Assembly (NCBI RefSeq): GCF_026241155.1
Contig: NZ_JAPFGP010000024.1
Coordinates: forward strand, 1-64,000
DNA length: 64,000 nt
From: Paucibacter sp. PLA-PC-4
Lineage (GTDB): Bacteria; Pseudomonadota; Gammaproteobacteria; Burkholderiales; Burkholderiaceae_C
Reading direction: 5' to 3'
Shown: positions 44,611-53,760 of the stretch, one piece after another
Layout of the letters: each line of letters begins with the position of its first letter
How positions within the stretch are numbered: the first letter of the stretch is position 1
The notes under the pieces: generated by a model
What the model was told of the DNA's origin: nothing
Databases searched by the model: none
The model's input: the letters and a program-made list of their open reading frames with translations, nothing else
Program-made: the position numbers and the translations under genes

Positions 44611-45452
44611 TGATGCATCGCAGCTCGCACCACCTTCTAGCCATCGCCCTGGCCGCCGCCGGCCTGCTCGGCGCTGTTGCCCCGGCTTTGGCTCAGACCA
44701 GCGCCGCCGCGCCGGCCACCGCCACCGCCGAATACCGGCTGGGTTCCGGCGATGTGCTGCGCATCAGCGTTTATCAGAACCCCGACCTGACGCTGGAGAC
44801 CCGCGTCTCCGAGGCCGGCGTGCTGAGCTTCCCGCTGCTAGGCACGATCAAGATCGGCGGCCTCTCAGTTACCCAGGCCGAGAAGCTGATCGCCGACGGC
44901 CTGAAGAGCGGCAACTTCGTGAAGCAGCCCCAGGTCACCATCGTCGTCCTGCAGGTCAAGGGCAACCAGGCCAGCGTGCTGGGCCAGGTCAACCGTCCCG
45001 GCCGCTTCCCGATCGAAGTGGCCGATATGCGCCTGACCGATCTGCTAGCTAATGCCGGCGGTGTGGCGAGCAGCGGCGCTGAGATCGTCATCCTGAGTGG
45101 CACCCGCAACGGCCAGGCCTTCCGCACCGAGATCGATCTGCCCGCGCTGTTCGCCCCCGGCGGGCGCAGCCAGGACATCCTGGTGCAAAACGGCGACGTG
45201 CTGTGGGTTGACCGGGCCCCGATGGTCTACATCTACGGCGAGGTGCAGCGCCCCGGCGCAATGCGCCTGGAGCGCGGCATGACCCTGATGCAAAGCCTGG
45301 CCACCGGCGGTGGCCTGACCCAGCGCGGCACCGAGAAGGGCATCCGCGTGCACCGCAAGGGCGCCGACGGCAAGGTCCAGATCTTGCAGGCAGCGATGGA
45401 TGAATCGCTGAAGGATGGCGACGTCGTGTACGTCAGGGAAAGCCTGTTCTGA
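44610..45452 (+). CDS. epsE: Polysaccharide export protein EpsE (Wza-like)
   Basis: 280 residues with a signal peptide ending ALAQ (about 28). A Poly_export domain (about 40-115, EYRLGSGDVLRISVYQNPDLTLETRVSEAGVLSFPLLG) and two SLBB-type domains (GNQASVLGQVNRPGRFPIE and MVYIYGEVQRPGAMRLERGMTLMQSLATGGGLTQRGTEKGIRVHR). There is no lipobox, unlike classical Wza. It should form or join the outer-membrane export channel. Its ATG shares one base with the epsD stop. Confidence 0.92.
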   Translation: MMHRSSHHLLAIALAAAGLLGAVAPALAQTSAAAPATATAEYRLGSGDVLRISVYQNPDLTLETRVSEAGVLSFPLLGTIKIGGLSVTQAEKLIADGLKSGNFVKQPQVTIVVLQVKGNQASVLGQVNRPGRFPIEVADMRLTDLLANAGGVASSGAEIVILSGTRNGQAFRTEIDLPALFAPGGRSQDILVQNGDVLWVDRAPMVYIYGEVQRPGAMRLERGMTLMQSLATGGGLTQRGTEKGIRVHRKGADGKVQILQAAMDESLKDGDVVYVRESLF

Positions 45453-45499
45453 TCTAGAACCGCGCTGGGCCAGGGGCCGGCGGAATAAGGGAGTTGGGA

Positions 45500-46942
45500 A
45501 TGACGTTTGCACAGTTTTTGTCGATCTTGCGCGCGCGCAAGTGGGCGGCGCTGCTGGTGTTCAGCTTGGTGGTCGCGACCACGGTGGTGGTGAGTCTGAT
45601 GCTGCCCAAGCAGTACTTGGGAACCGCCAGCGTGGTGATCGACATCAAGCCCGACCCGGTGTCGGCGACCCTGTTTCCCGGGATGGCTACCCCCGGCTTT
45701 ATCGCGACTCAGGCCGACATCCTGATGAGCGAGCGCGTTACGCTGCGTGTCATCCGCGATCTCAAGCTGATGGATAACGCCCCCATCCGCGAGCAGTGGC
45801 AGACCGAGGCTGAGGGGGCGGGTACGTTCGAGCAGTACTTGATTGAGCTGCTGCAGAAGTACCTGGAGGTGAAGCCCAGCCTGCAGAGCAATGTCATCAG
45901 CATCGAATACAAGAGCCCGTCGCCGCAGTTCGCCGCCGGCCTGGCCAATGCTTTCGCCCAGGCCTATATCGCCACCACGCTGGAACTGCGTGGCGACCCA
46001 GCCAGACAGTTCAACAGCTTCTTCCAGGCCCAGACTAAGGACGCCCGCGACTCGCTGGAGCGTGCCCAGCAGCGCCTGTCGGCCTTCCAGCAGGACAAGG
46101 GCATCATCGTCACCAACGAGCGGTTGGATATCGAGAGCGCTCGTCTGGCAGAGTTGAGCAGCCAGCTGACGCAGTCGCAGAGCATTTCGGCCGAGAGCAG
46201 CAGCCGTCAGGCCCAGGCCCGGGGTGACCAGAGCGACCGCCTGCAGGAAGTGCTGAACAATCCGCTGATCAGCGGCCTGAAGGCCGACCTGACGCGCTAC
46301 GAGGCCAAGCTGCAGGAGCTGTCCCAGCGTCTGGGGGATAAGCACCCACAAGTGCTGGAGGCCCGAGCCAATATCGCCGAGCTGCGCAGCAAGATCGACG
46401 TGGAAACGCGCCGCGTGACCAGCGGTGTGTCCGTCAGCAACACGATCAACAAGTCGCGTGAAGGCCAGCTGAGTGCGGCGCTGAATGCCCAGCGCACCAA
46501 GATGCTGGAGATGAAGGCTGTGCTTGACGAGGGCCAGGTGCTGCAGCGCGAAGTGCAGAACGCGCAGAGCGTGTACGACAACCTGGTGGCGCGCCTGAAT
46601 CAGTCGGCGTTGGAAGCCCAGAACACCCAGAGCTACGCCAGCGTGCTGACCGTTGCTCAGCCGCCTGCCGAGCACAGCAGCCCCAAGACGCTGCTGAATA
46701 CGCTACTAGCGATCTTCCTGGGGGCGATGCTGGCCGTTGGCGTCGCGCTCTTGATGGAAATGACCGATCGCCGGGTCCGCAATCCTGAGGATGCGGTTGC
46801 CGCGCTGGGCCTGCCGGTGCTGGGTTCCTTGCCGGTTCCCGGTGCCAAGCGATTCAACCCAGCGCGCCCAGTGGGTCTGAGCCTTGCCACGCGGCAGCGC
46901 GCCATGAGCCTGCCAGCTCCCGGCGTGCAAGCCGACATCTGA
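45500..46942 (+). CDS. epsF: Chain-length determinant protein EpsF (Wzz/PCP type)
   Basis: 480 residues. Wzz domain at the N-terminus with membrane helix 1 (about 18-36), a long periplasmic coiled coil rich in Gln (about 155-370), and helix 2 near 405-425 followed by a short cytoplasmic tail. The PCP proline-rich motif is present as AEHSSPKTLLNTLLA. It sets polymer length and works with EpsG. AAGGGAG 6 bases before the ATG fixes the start; a TTG two codons upstream is less likely. The cytoplasmic kinase domain is separate (EpsG), as in PCP-2b systems. Confidence 0.92.
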   Translation: MTFAQFLSILRARKWAALLVFSLVVATTVVVSLMLPKQYLGTASVVIDIKPDPVSATLFPGMATPGFIATQADILMSERVTLRVIRDLKLMDNAPIREQWQTEAEGAGTFEQYLIELLQKYLEVKPSLQSNVISIEYKSPSPQFAAGLANAFAQAYIATTLELRGDPARQFNSFFQAQTKDARDSLERAQQRLSAFQQDKGIIVTNERLDIESARLAELSSQLTQSQSISAESSSRQAQARGDQSDRLQEVLNNPLISGLKADLTRYEAKLQELSQRLGDKHPQVLEARANIAELRSKIDVETRRVTSGVSVSNTINKSREGQLSAALNAQRTKMLEMKAVLDEGQVLQREVQNAQSVYDNLVARLNQSALEAQNTQSYASVLTVAQPPAEHSSPKTLLNTLLAIFLGAMLAVGVALLMEMTDRRVRNPEDAVAALGLPVLGSLPVPGAKRFNPARPVGLSLATRQRAMSLPAPGVQADI

Positions 46943-46969
46943 GTTGTCGCCCGATCACCGTACCCAGCC

Positions 46970-47851
46970 GTGCAGAAAGACCGCCCCGTGAACGTCGACA
47001 CCCAAGATTCCAATATCGCTGACCGCTCGATTGGCAGCATCCTGGCCGATCTGCGCAATCTGTCCGCAGATCAGGTGGAAAAGATCGTGCGCCACCAGCG
47101 CGAGAAGAGCGTGCGCTTCGGCGAGGCCGCCGTGGCGCTGGGCTTTGCCAGCAGCGATGACGTGCTGGTCGCGCTGAGCCAGCAGTTCCACTATCCCTAC
47201 GCCCCCGAAGAGCGCCGTGAGGCCAGCCCGGAACTGGCGGCGCTGAACCAGCCCTTCGGCGTGCAGGCCGAGAGCTTCCGTGCCATCCGCAGCCAGCTGA
47301 TGATGCGCTTGTTCAATGAAGGCCAAAAACGTCGCGCCATCTCGGTGGTGAGCCCCGAATCGGGCGACGGCAAGACCTTCTTCGCCGCCAATCTGGCCGT
47401 GGTGCTGGCCCAACTGGGCGGTCGTACCCTGCTGGTGGATGCCGATATGCGCCATCCGCGCCAGCATGAGGTGTTCGGCGTGGACAACAAGTCCGGTCTG
47501 TCGGGCATCTTGAGCGGGCGCGCCGAGGCCAATGTCATCCGGCAGGTGGCCGGCGTGCCGAGCCTGTTCGTGCTGCCGGTGGGCATCACGCCCCCGAACC
47601 CGCTGGAACTGGTGGAGCGTCCCGCATTCGGCTTGCTGATACACGAACTGCTGTCCAAGTTTGATTATGTGGTCGTTGACACCCCCGCCGCTTGCTACGG
47701 CAGCGACAGTGCGGTAATCGCTGCGCGCTGCGGCGCAGCACTGGTCGTGGCGCGCAAGAACCAGGCGCGTGTCTCCTCCCTCCAGGACCTCGTCGCCAAT
47801 CTGGCAGAAACGCCGACCCAGGTCGCCGGCGTTGTATTCAACGAGTTCTGA
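46970..47851 (+). CDS. epsG: Tyrosine kinase-like chain-length regulator EpsG
   Basis: 293 residues from a GTG; a second GTG at 46988 is equally possible. An N-terminal segment (about 20-80, IGSILADLRNLSADQVEKIVRHQREKSVRFGEAAVALGFASSDDVL) looks like the MshEN/GspE N-domain that binds c-di-GMP in other proteins. The BY-kinase domain follows: Walker A SPESGDGKT, Walker A' LLVDADMRHP and Walker B YVVVDTPA. There is no C-terminal tyrosine cluster, as in other EpsG proteins. It pairs with EpsF to control polymerisation and export. Confidence 0.9.
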   Translation: MQKDRPVNVDTQDSNIADRSIGSILADLRNLSADQVEKIVRHQREKSVRFGEAAVALGFASSDDVLVALSQQFHYPYAPEERREASPELAALNQPFGVQAESFRAIRSQLMMRLFNEGQKRRAISVVSPESGDGKTFFAANLAVVLAQLGGRTLLVDADMRHPRQHEVFGVDNKSGLSGILSGRAEANVIRQVAGVPSLFVLPVGITPPNPLELVERPAFGLLIHELLSKFDYVVVDTPAACYGSDSAVIAARCGAALVVARKNQARVSSLQDLVANLAETPTQVAGVVFNEF

Positions 47852-47856
47852 AACCC

Positions 47857-48756
47857 ATGACTGCCACGTCTTCCACGGATCCTGGTTCCGGTGCAGTGTT
47901 CCCGCCGGGCACGGACCTGACAGTGTTCGCCGTCCTGCTCGGCAGCTTTGCGCTGCTGTTCCTGCCGGCCTACTACGAGCTGTCCAACACCTACTGGATC
48001 ACCGACGAGCAAGGGCATGGTCCCATCATTCTGGCCGTCAGCTTCTGGTTGCTCTATCGCGCCAGGCACAGCCTCGCCGAGCTCCCCAGCCAGCCACGGC
48101 CTGTGCTTGGCTGGGTGATCCTGGCGCTGAGTCTGCTGGTCTATGCCTTTGGCCGATCGCAGGACATCAGCATCTTTGCCGTGGGCTCGCAGATCGGCGT
48201 GCTCATCGCTTTTCTGCTGCTGTTCAAGGGCATGCAAGGTGTGAGGCTGGTCTGGTTTCCGCTGTTTTTCATGCTGTTCATGGTGCCCTTGCCCGAGGCG
48301 CTGGTCGCGGCGGTGACCGCGCCCTTGAAGAGTGCGGTGTCGGCCGTGGCCAGCAACCTGCTGTATGCGATGGGCTACCCGGTCGGGCGCAGCGGAGTGG
48401 TCATGACAGTAGGGCCCTATCAGTTGCTGGTGGCCGATGCCTGTGCAGGCCTGAACAGCATGTTCACGCTGGAAGCGTTGGGCATGCTGTACATGAACCT
48501 GATGAAGTACACCAACCCAGTGCGCAATGTGGCTCTGGCGGTGCTGCTGGTTCCGACGGCCTTCGTGGCCAATATCGTGCGCGTGATGATTCTGGTGCTG
48601 GTCACCTATCACTTTGGTGATGAGGCCGGCCAGGGCTTTGTCCACGGTTTCGCCGGCATGGTGCTGTTCATGGTCGCTCTGGTGCTGATGTTGGGTCTGG
48701 ATAAGGTGTTGGGCTGGTTCATTCCGGCCGGGCGCACGCAGGGAGGCAAGGTATGA
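47857..48756 (+). CDS. xrtB: Exosortase B (EpsH-type transpeptidase)
   Basis: 299 residues with about eight membrane helices. The catalytic triad of the exosortase family is intact: Cys196 in ADACAGLNSM, Arg242 in FVANIVRVM and His263 in FVHGFAG. Exosortases process proteins bearing PEP-CTERM sorting signals, coupled to exopolysaccharide production; the B subtype sits with epsD-epsG and an EpsI protein as here. The start at 47857 is 5 bases after epsG; longer frames upstream overlap epsG. No PEP-CTERM protein was found in the window, so its substrates are encoded elsewhere. Confidence 0.94.
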   Translation: MTATSSTDPGSGAVFPPGTDLTVFAVLLGSFALLFLPAYYELSNTYWITDEQGHGPIILAVSFWLLYRARHSLAELPSQPRPVLGWVILALSLLVYAFGRSQDISIFAVGSQIGVLIAFLLLFKGMQGVRLVWFPLFFMLFMVPLPEALVAAVTAPLKSAVSAVASNLLYAMGYPVGRSGVVMTVGPYQLLVADACAGLNSMFTLEALGMLYMNLMKYTNPVRNVALAVLLVPTAFVANIVRVMILVLVTYHFGDEAGQGFVHGFAGMVLFMVALVLMLGLDKVLGWFIPAGRTQGGKV

Positions 48757-49451
48757 GCCCGTCGCGCCGACATGCGCTGGCCGTGGGTATCGCCAGCTTG
48801 GCGGCGGCCGGCTGTGGGCATTGGCTGCGGCCTACGCAGCGCTTGGCCGACACTCTGCCCAAGTTCGATCTGGAGACCGCGTTTCCCAAGGCCTTCGATG
48901 GTTGGGTCGTGGACGACCGCATGCCGGTGCAACTGGTGTCGCCGGATCAGAAGGCCGTACTTGACCAGATCTACAGCCAGACGCTGAGTCGCACCTATGT
49001 CAGCGCCGAGGGTCAGCGCATCATGCTGTCGGTGGCGTATGGGGGCGACCAGTCGGATGCCACCCGTGCGCACCGACCGGAGGTTTGCTATCCGGCACAG
49101 GGTTTCCAGATCAAGGGTGACCAGAGCGGCAGCATCCAGTTGGCCGACCGGGCGGTGCGCGCCCGGCAACTGGTGGCGGTGCAGGGTGGACGCATCGAGC
49201 CCATCACCTACTGGGTGATGGTCGGCGACCGGGTGGCCGCCAGCGGCACCGAGCAGAAGCTCCATCAGCTGGGCTATTCGACCAGAGGCCTGATCCCTGA
49301 CGGCATGCTGGTGCGCATCTCCAATATCAGTCCCGATGCCGAGCTCAGCTACCAGTTGCACCGGCGCTTTGCTCAGCAGTTGGCAGGGAGTTTGCGTGCT
49401 CCCGAGCTGGATCGCATTTTCGGGGCTCCGCGTTCCTCTGGCGCCAGCTGA
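48753..49451 (+). CDS. epsI: EpsI family protein, exosortase B-associated
   Basis: 232 residues; ATG overlaps the xrtB stop (ATGA). The EpsI domain is recognised by FDGWVVDDRMPVQLVSPDQ, RIMLSVAYGGDQSDATRAHRPEVCYPAQGFQI (conserved Cys112) and VTYWVMVGDR-like PITYWVMVGDRVA. The N-terminus reads MSPSRRHALAVGIASLAAAGC, with two arginines and a lipobox-like end, so it may be a lipoprotein or anchored precursor. EpsI proteins act with the exosortase, perhaps as a substrate or partner; in other subtypes the domain is fused to the exosortase. Confidence 0.92.
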   Translation: MSPSRRHALAVGIASLAAAGCGHWLRPTQRLADTLPKFDLETAFPKAFDGWVVDDRMPVQLVSPDQKAVLDQIYSQTLSRTYVSAEGQRIMLSVAYGGDQSDATRAHRPEVCYPAQGFQIKGDQSGSIQLADRAVRARQLVAVQGGRIEPITYWVMVGDRVAASGTEQKLHQLGYSTRGLIPDGMLVRISNISPDAELSYQLHRRFAQQLAGSLRAPELDRIFGAPRSSGAS

Positions 49452-49520
49452 GGCGACAGCTGCAGTCCATTGGCATCGACGGACGAATGCCGGCCAATCC
49501 TTTCCGACCACACTGATCCT

Positions 49521-50762
49521 ATGAAGAAGTTCTATCTTGCAGGGCACAACAACTTCGGCAACCGCGGCTGCGAGGCTCTGGTTCGCTCCACCGTGCTGAT
49601 GCTGACCGAGAAGTTCGGGCCCAGTGAGTTCCTGGTGCCGAGCTACGACGCTGCGGCCGATGGCCGGCAATGGCCCGACCATGCCGACCATGGCGTGCGC
49701 TTTGTCGATGTGCCGGTGTATCCGTTCAATATCAAGCTGTGGGGCCGGGCCGTGCGTCAGTCCGACCTGTTCAAGTCCGTGTGGAAGCCGGGCTTCAGCG
49801 TGCCTGCCGAGTACCGGCGTATGGTCCTGGGCTGCGACGCCACCATCATGATCGGTGGTGATGTGATCACGCTCGACTACGGCCTCGGCCCCTTGCTCTG
49901 GCACCGCGCCTTTGCCGAGGACTTCTTCAAGGACAAGCAGCCCACCGTGCTGTGGGCGGCGTCGGTGGGGCCGTTTGCCAAAGAGCCGGTCATCGAAAAG
50001 CACATGGCCGCCTTCCTGAACCAGCTTGACCTGGTGACCATCCGCGAGTCGATCACGCTCAAATATCTGCAGGGCATCGGCGTCTCGCACAATCTGCATG
50101 GCGTTTGCGATCCGGCCTTCGTGATGAAGCCCGAGCCGGTCGATGCGGCCCAGCTAGGTTTTGATCTGGAGCCGGGCTTCCTGGGTGTCAACGTCAGCCC
50201 GCTGATCGCCAAGTTCCGCGCCGCCGGAGAGAACCCCGAGGTGTTGCAGCGGGAGGTGGCCGGCTTTTTGCGCGAGGCCCATGCCAAGTACGGCCTGCCA
50301 TGCGTGCTGATCCCTCATGTGGGGCCTCTGAACGCCGGCATAGAGTCGGACAACTGCGATCACCGCTACATGTCGGCGGTGCTCAAGCTGGCTCACGATG
50401 TGCCGAATGTGCGCCTCTTGCCCAAGACGCTGAATGCGGCCCAGCTCAAATTCGTGCTTGGGCAGGCCCGTTACTTCATCGGCGCGCGCACGCATGCCAC
50501 CATCGGCGCGATCTCACGCGGCACACCGACCGTGTCCATCGCCTACAGCACCAAGGCTCGTGGATTGAACAAGGACCTGTTCGGGCACGAGGACTTCGTG
50601 CTGAGCACGCCGGACGTCAGCACCCGCACGCTGATGGACAAGCTCGAGCTGATGGTGGAGCGCGAGGATGCGATCCGTGCCCAGCTGCGCGAAGTGCTGG
50701 TGCCGACGGTGGAGCGCTCGCGCAGCACCGCCGAACTGCTGGCCAAACGGCTTGCGGCATGA
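49521..50762 (+). CDS. Polysaccharide pyruvyl transferase family protein
   Basis: 413 residues, cytoplasmic. The family pattern is present: AGHNNFGNRGCEALVRSTVLML at the start, ATIMIGGDVITLDYG, VTIRESITLKYLQGIGV, and the C-terminal GARTHATIGAISRGTPTVSIAYSTKARGLNKDL, which is the nucleotide-sugar/PEP-type C-terminal box. It would add a pyruvate ketal to a sugar of the repeat unit using phosphoenolpyruvate. It starts 69 bases after epsI. Confidence 0.87.
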   Translation: MKKFYLAGHNNFGNRGCEALVRSTVLMLTEKFGPSEFLVPSYDAAADGRQWPDHADHGVRFVDVPVYPFNIKLWGRAVRQSDLFKSVWKPGFSVPAEYRRMVLGCDATIMIGGDVITLDYGLGPLLWHRAFAEDFFKDKQPTVLWAASVGPFAKEPVIEKHMAAFLNQLDLVTIRESITLKYLQGIGVSHNLHGVCDPAFVMKPEPVDAAQLGFDLEPGFLGVNVSPLIAKFRAAGENPEVLQREVAGFLREAHAKYGLPCVLIPHVGPLNAGIESDNCDHRYMSAVLKLAHDVPNVRLLPKTLNAAQLKFVLGQARYFIGARTHATIGAISRGTPTVSIAYSTKARGLNKDLFGHEDFVLSTPDVSTRTLMDKLELMVEREDAIRAQLREVLVPTVERSRSTAELLAKRLAA

Positions 50763-50851
50763 TGCAGCGCTTTGAGGCCCCGCTGAGCCACGCGGCGCGC
50801 GGGGTTACGCATGGGCCAAATGCGGCTGTTCGCGCCTGAGCAGGGAACACC

Positions 50852-52348
50852 ATGAAGCGCATGCCCTCCTTGCCAATGATTGCCGTGCTGGCGACAGCGG
50901 TGCTGCTTGCCCTGTTCAGTGGCCTGATATTGCCGGTGGCGGGTGTGATCCCGTTGGTGGCGCTGTGGGCTCTGCCTGCGGCATTGGTCATCGTTTTTTA
51001 TCCGCAGGCCTTCTACTGGATGATGTTGGCCCTGGTGCTGCTGGTCAGTGGTACGGTGCAGTACTTCACCGACCACGGGCAGTTGCAGTGGGTGGCGTCG
51101 GGCATAGGCGTTTGCCTGCTTGTCAGCGGCTTTCTGCGCGGCGCCAGCGCTGGCAATGGGGTGCAGCGGGTCACCGCCATAGATGCCTCTTTGATGGTAT
51201 TCGCCATCACGGCGACGGTGTCGACTGTCTTTGGCGAGGGTGGCGCGGGGCATCTGGCAGCAGGCTTGCGGACTTATCTGCCCTTCCTGGGCCTGTATGC
51301 CTATATCCGGCTGGGAGGGCTGCAGGCTGTTACCTTGAGGCGCACCGTCTGGTTCCTGCTCGTGGTCGCGCTGCTGCAATGGCCGGTGGAGTTGTATCAG
51401 GCTATGGTTATCGTGCCGCAGCGAGCGGCGATGAGCCAAGTCGGCTCGGCGTTTGACAGCGTCGTCGGCACCTTTGGTGGTCCCAGGTTTGGCGGTGGGG
51501 CCAGCGGGTCGCTGGCCATCTACCTTGTCTTTGGCATGGCGCTCACGCTCGCGCTGTACCGCAACGCGCTGCTCACCGGCAAGGTCACGGCCCTGTGCCT
51601 GCTCGCCTTGCTGGTCGGTATCGGCTTGGCCGAGACCAAGGTGGTGTTCGTGCTGATCCCTGTGGCGCTCGCCATGCTCTATCTAGATGAGCTCTATCGG
51701 CGACCGATTCGCTTCTTGGTTGGGTCGCTGTTTGCCTTGGGTGTGTTGGCGCTGCTGCTCTACTTTTATTTCATCTTCTTCTGGGAAGCCGAGAACCGAG
51801 GCAATGTCTGGCTCGTGATCGTTCGACGCTTCAGCTACAGCTTTGACCCCGATTTCATGCCTGCTTACAACTGGCCGGGCCGCATGACGGGGCTCTTCAT
51901 TTGGGGGCGCAATCAGGACTTCAGCGGGGATGTCTATCATTGGCTTGTCGGCTATGGCGTCGCTGCGGCCACCAGCCAGTCCACTATCGCCGGCCCCGGG
52001 GTGGCTGCGCTGAAGTTCGGACTAGGCACCGATGTGACTGGCGCCACCAAGTTGCTGTGGGAGGTCGGTTTAATCGGGACGCTGGCCTATGTGGCGCCGC
52101 TGTTCCTAGCATTTGTCAGCTTCGGTCGGGTGCTGCGCGAACGTGCTTTTGACCCGCTGCTGCGCGCGTTTATAGAGGCGCTGCGTGCCTCAACGCCGGT
52201 TTTGGCGTTGGGCGTGCTGTACGAGGTGACCATCGTCAGCAGCCCGACGATGCAGCTGCTCGCGATGATTCTGTACGCAGTTGCTGCGCGGCTAGAGCTT
52301 CCACGCCTGGCATGCGAGCCTCGCTCCCTGCGCTCGGTACATGCCTAG
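50852..52348 (+). CDS. O-antigen ligase / Wzy-polymerase-like membrane protein
   Basis: 498 residues with about 11-12 membrane helices and one large periplasmic loop (about 330-400) that contains RRFSYSFDPDFMPAYNWPGRMTGLF and GNVWLVIVRR. This topology is that of Wzy polymerases and WaaL ligases, a large group with very low sequence conservation. In this operon it most likely polymerises the exopolysaccharide repeat units. It is slightly AT-richer than its neighbours by eye. The start ATG 50852 follows a GAGCAGGGAACACC leader. Confidence 0.75.
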   Translation: MKRMPSLPMIAVLATAVLLALFSGLILPVAGVIPLVALWALPAALVIVFYPQAFYWMMLALVLLVSGTVQYFTDHGQLQWVASGIGVCLLVSGFLRGASAGNGVQRVTAIDASLMVFAITATVSTVFGEGGAGHLAAGLRTYLPFLGLYAYIRLGGLQAVTLRRTVWFLLVVALLQWPVELYQAMVIVPQRAAMSQVGSAFDSVVGTFGGPRFGGGASGSLAIYLVFGMALTLALYRNALLTGKVTALCLLALLVGIGLAETKVVFVLIPVALAMLYLDELYRRPIRFLVGSLFALGVLALLLYFYFIFFWEAENRGNVWLVIVRRFSYSFDPDFMPAYNWPGRMTGLFIWGRNQDFSGDVYHWLVGYGVAAATSQSTIAGPGVAALKFGLGTDVTGATKLLWEVGLIGTLAYVAPLFLAFVSFGRVLRERAFDPLLRAFIEALRASTPVLALGVLYEVTIVSSPTMQLLAMILYAVAARLELPRLACEPRSLRSVHA

Positions 52349-52473
52349 ATAGCGGCCTGCATCTGCTGGCAGCTCGCCCGTTCAATGGTTGCACCGCAGC
52401 AACTTTCACTGTGCTCTCCGTGCTGACGGAACTGCCCGAACTTTGATTGGCCTAGTTGCTGCCGCCTTCCAAC

Positions 52474-53760
52474 ATGCAAGATTTCGACTTCACATCTTCG
52501 CGGCAATCTTTGCCTCCTTGCGCTCTGAAGGACGCGCGGATCATTGTGGTTCCCAATGAGCTGCCCTTGCCGGTGAACTCCGGCGGACGGGTAGACGTCT
52601 GGCGCCGCCTGCTCGCCCTACGTGGCGCAGGCGCCGTGATGGGCTTGCTTACGTGGTACGACGGTCCGCGCGACGGGGAGCCCGGCGCCGAGCTGCGCGC
52701 CCAGCTCGCTGCGCATTGCGAGTCGATACATCTGGCCTGCATTTCCAGGCGTTCGACGGAACTGTTCGGCCGGCTGCTCAACGCCTGGCGCTGGCCATCT
52801 CATGTTGCCTCGCGCTGGGTGACGCTGGACCGACCCCGTACGCTTGAATGGGCGCGCGGTTTCAGGCCCACGCTGCTGTTGGCCGATGGCTTGTACGGAG
52901 CACATGTCGTGCGCTGGCTTGCGGCCGAGCTGGGAGTGCCGTGGGTTTACCGCTCGCACAACATCGAGCATCACTACATGCAGATGCAGCTGGCGCAGGC
53001 CAGCCGCCTGAAGTCGCGCCTGGGGCTGATGGCCAATCTGTGGGGGCTGGCCCGCTTCGAGCGTGAGGTCCAGGCCCACGCGGGAGCCGTGCTCGACATC
53101 TCCACGAGCGATATGGCGTACTGGCGTGCCCAGGGCATCATCCGATCGCACTGGATGCCCCCCATCGTGGATCGCGCGTTCGCCGAGCAACTGGCTGGTT
53201 CCAGGTCCGCCTCGCGCCCCTATCACGCGATGTACTTTGGTAACCTCAACACGCCTAATAACGTGGAGGCGGTCCGCTGGTTTGTGCAGCGGGTGTTGCC
53301 GCTGGTGCGGGCACCTGACTACCGCTTCGCCATCGCCGGCTCGCGCCCATCGGCCGAGGTGGAAGCCTTGGCGCGTAGCGATGGGCGCATCCAACTGATC
53401 CCCAATCCGGTTGAGATTGCGCCGCTGCTGGTCCAGGCTAGGGTGCTGGTCAATCCAGTGCAAGGTGGTAGTGGTGTCAATCTCAAGAGTGTGGAGATGC
53501 TGTACAGCCAAGCGCATCTGCTGAGCACCCGTATCGGTGTGCAGGGCCTGCCGGCCGAGGTGGCCGAGTGCTTTACACAGGCCGATGACCCGCAGAGCTT
53601 CGCCGACCAGCTTCAGTCGCTTGCCAGCGTCGACACGCCGGTGCTTGATGCTCAGGGTCGCCGCTTGCGGGCCCGAGCGTGCTTCAGCAGCGAGCAGGCA
53701 GTATCCAGCTTTGCCGAAGCCATCCGCCCGCTGAGCCCGGGGCTGGCGAGAACCGCATGA
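52474..53760 (+). CDS. Glycosyltransferase, GT4 type
   Basis: 428 residues. The N-terminal half has NELPLPVNSGGRVDVWRRLLALR, the opening loop of a GT-B fold, and PWVYRSHNIEHHYMQMQL; the C-terminal half has YFGNLNTPNNVEAVRWFVQRVLPLV, GRIQLIPNPVEIAPLL and VNPVQGGSGVNLKSVEMLYSQ, where the GGSG-x-NLK-x-VE stretch corresponds to the nucleotide-sugar E-x7-E region. It adds a sugar to the lipid-linked repeat unit. ATG 52474 is preferred over a TTG at 52456. The next gene overlaps by ATGA. Confidence 0.87.
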   Translation: MQDFDFTSSRQSLPPCALKDARIIVVPNELPLPVNSGGRVDVWRRLLALRGAGAVMGLLTWYDGPRDGEPGAELRAQLAAHCESIHLACISRRSTELFGRLLNAWRWPSHVASRWVTLDRPRTLEWARGFRPTLLLADGLYGAHVVRWLAAELGVPWVYRSHNIEHHYMQMQLAQASRLKSRLGLMANLWGLARFEREVQAHAGAVLDISTSDMAYWRAQGIIRSHWMPPIVDRAFAEQLAGSRSASRPYHAMYFGNLNTPNNVEAVRWFVQRVLPLVRAPDYRFAIAGSRPSAEVEALARSDGRIQLIPNPVEIAPLLVQARVLVNPVQGGSGVNLKSVEMLYSQAHLLSTRIGVQGLPAEVAECFTQADDPQSFADQLQSLASVDTPVLDAQGRRLRARACFSSEQAVSSFAEAIRPLSPGLARTA

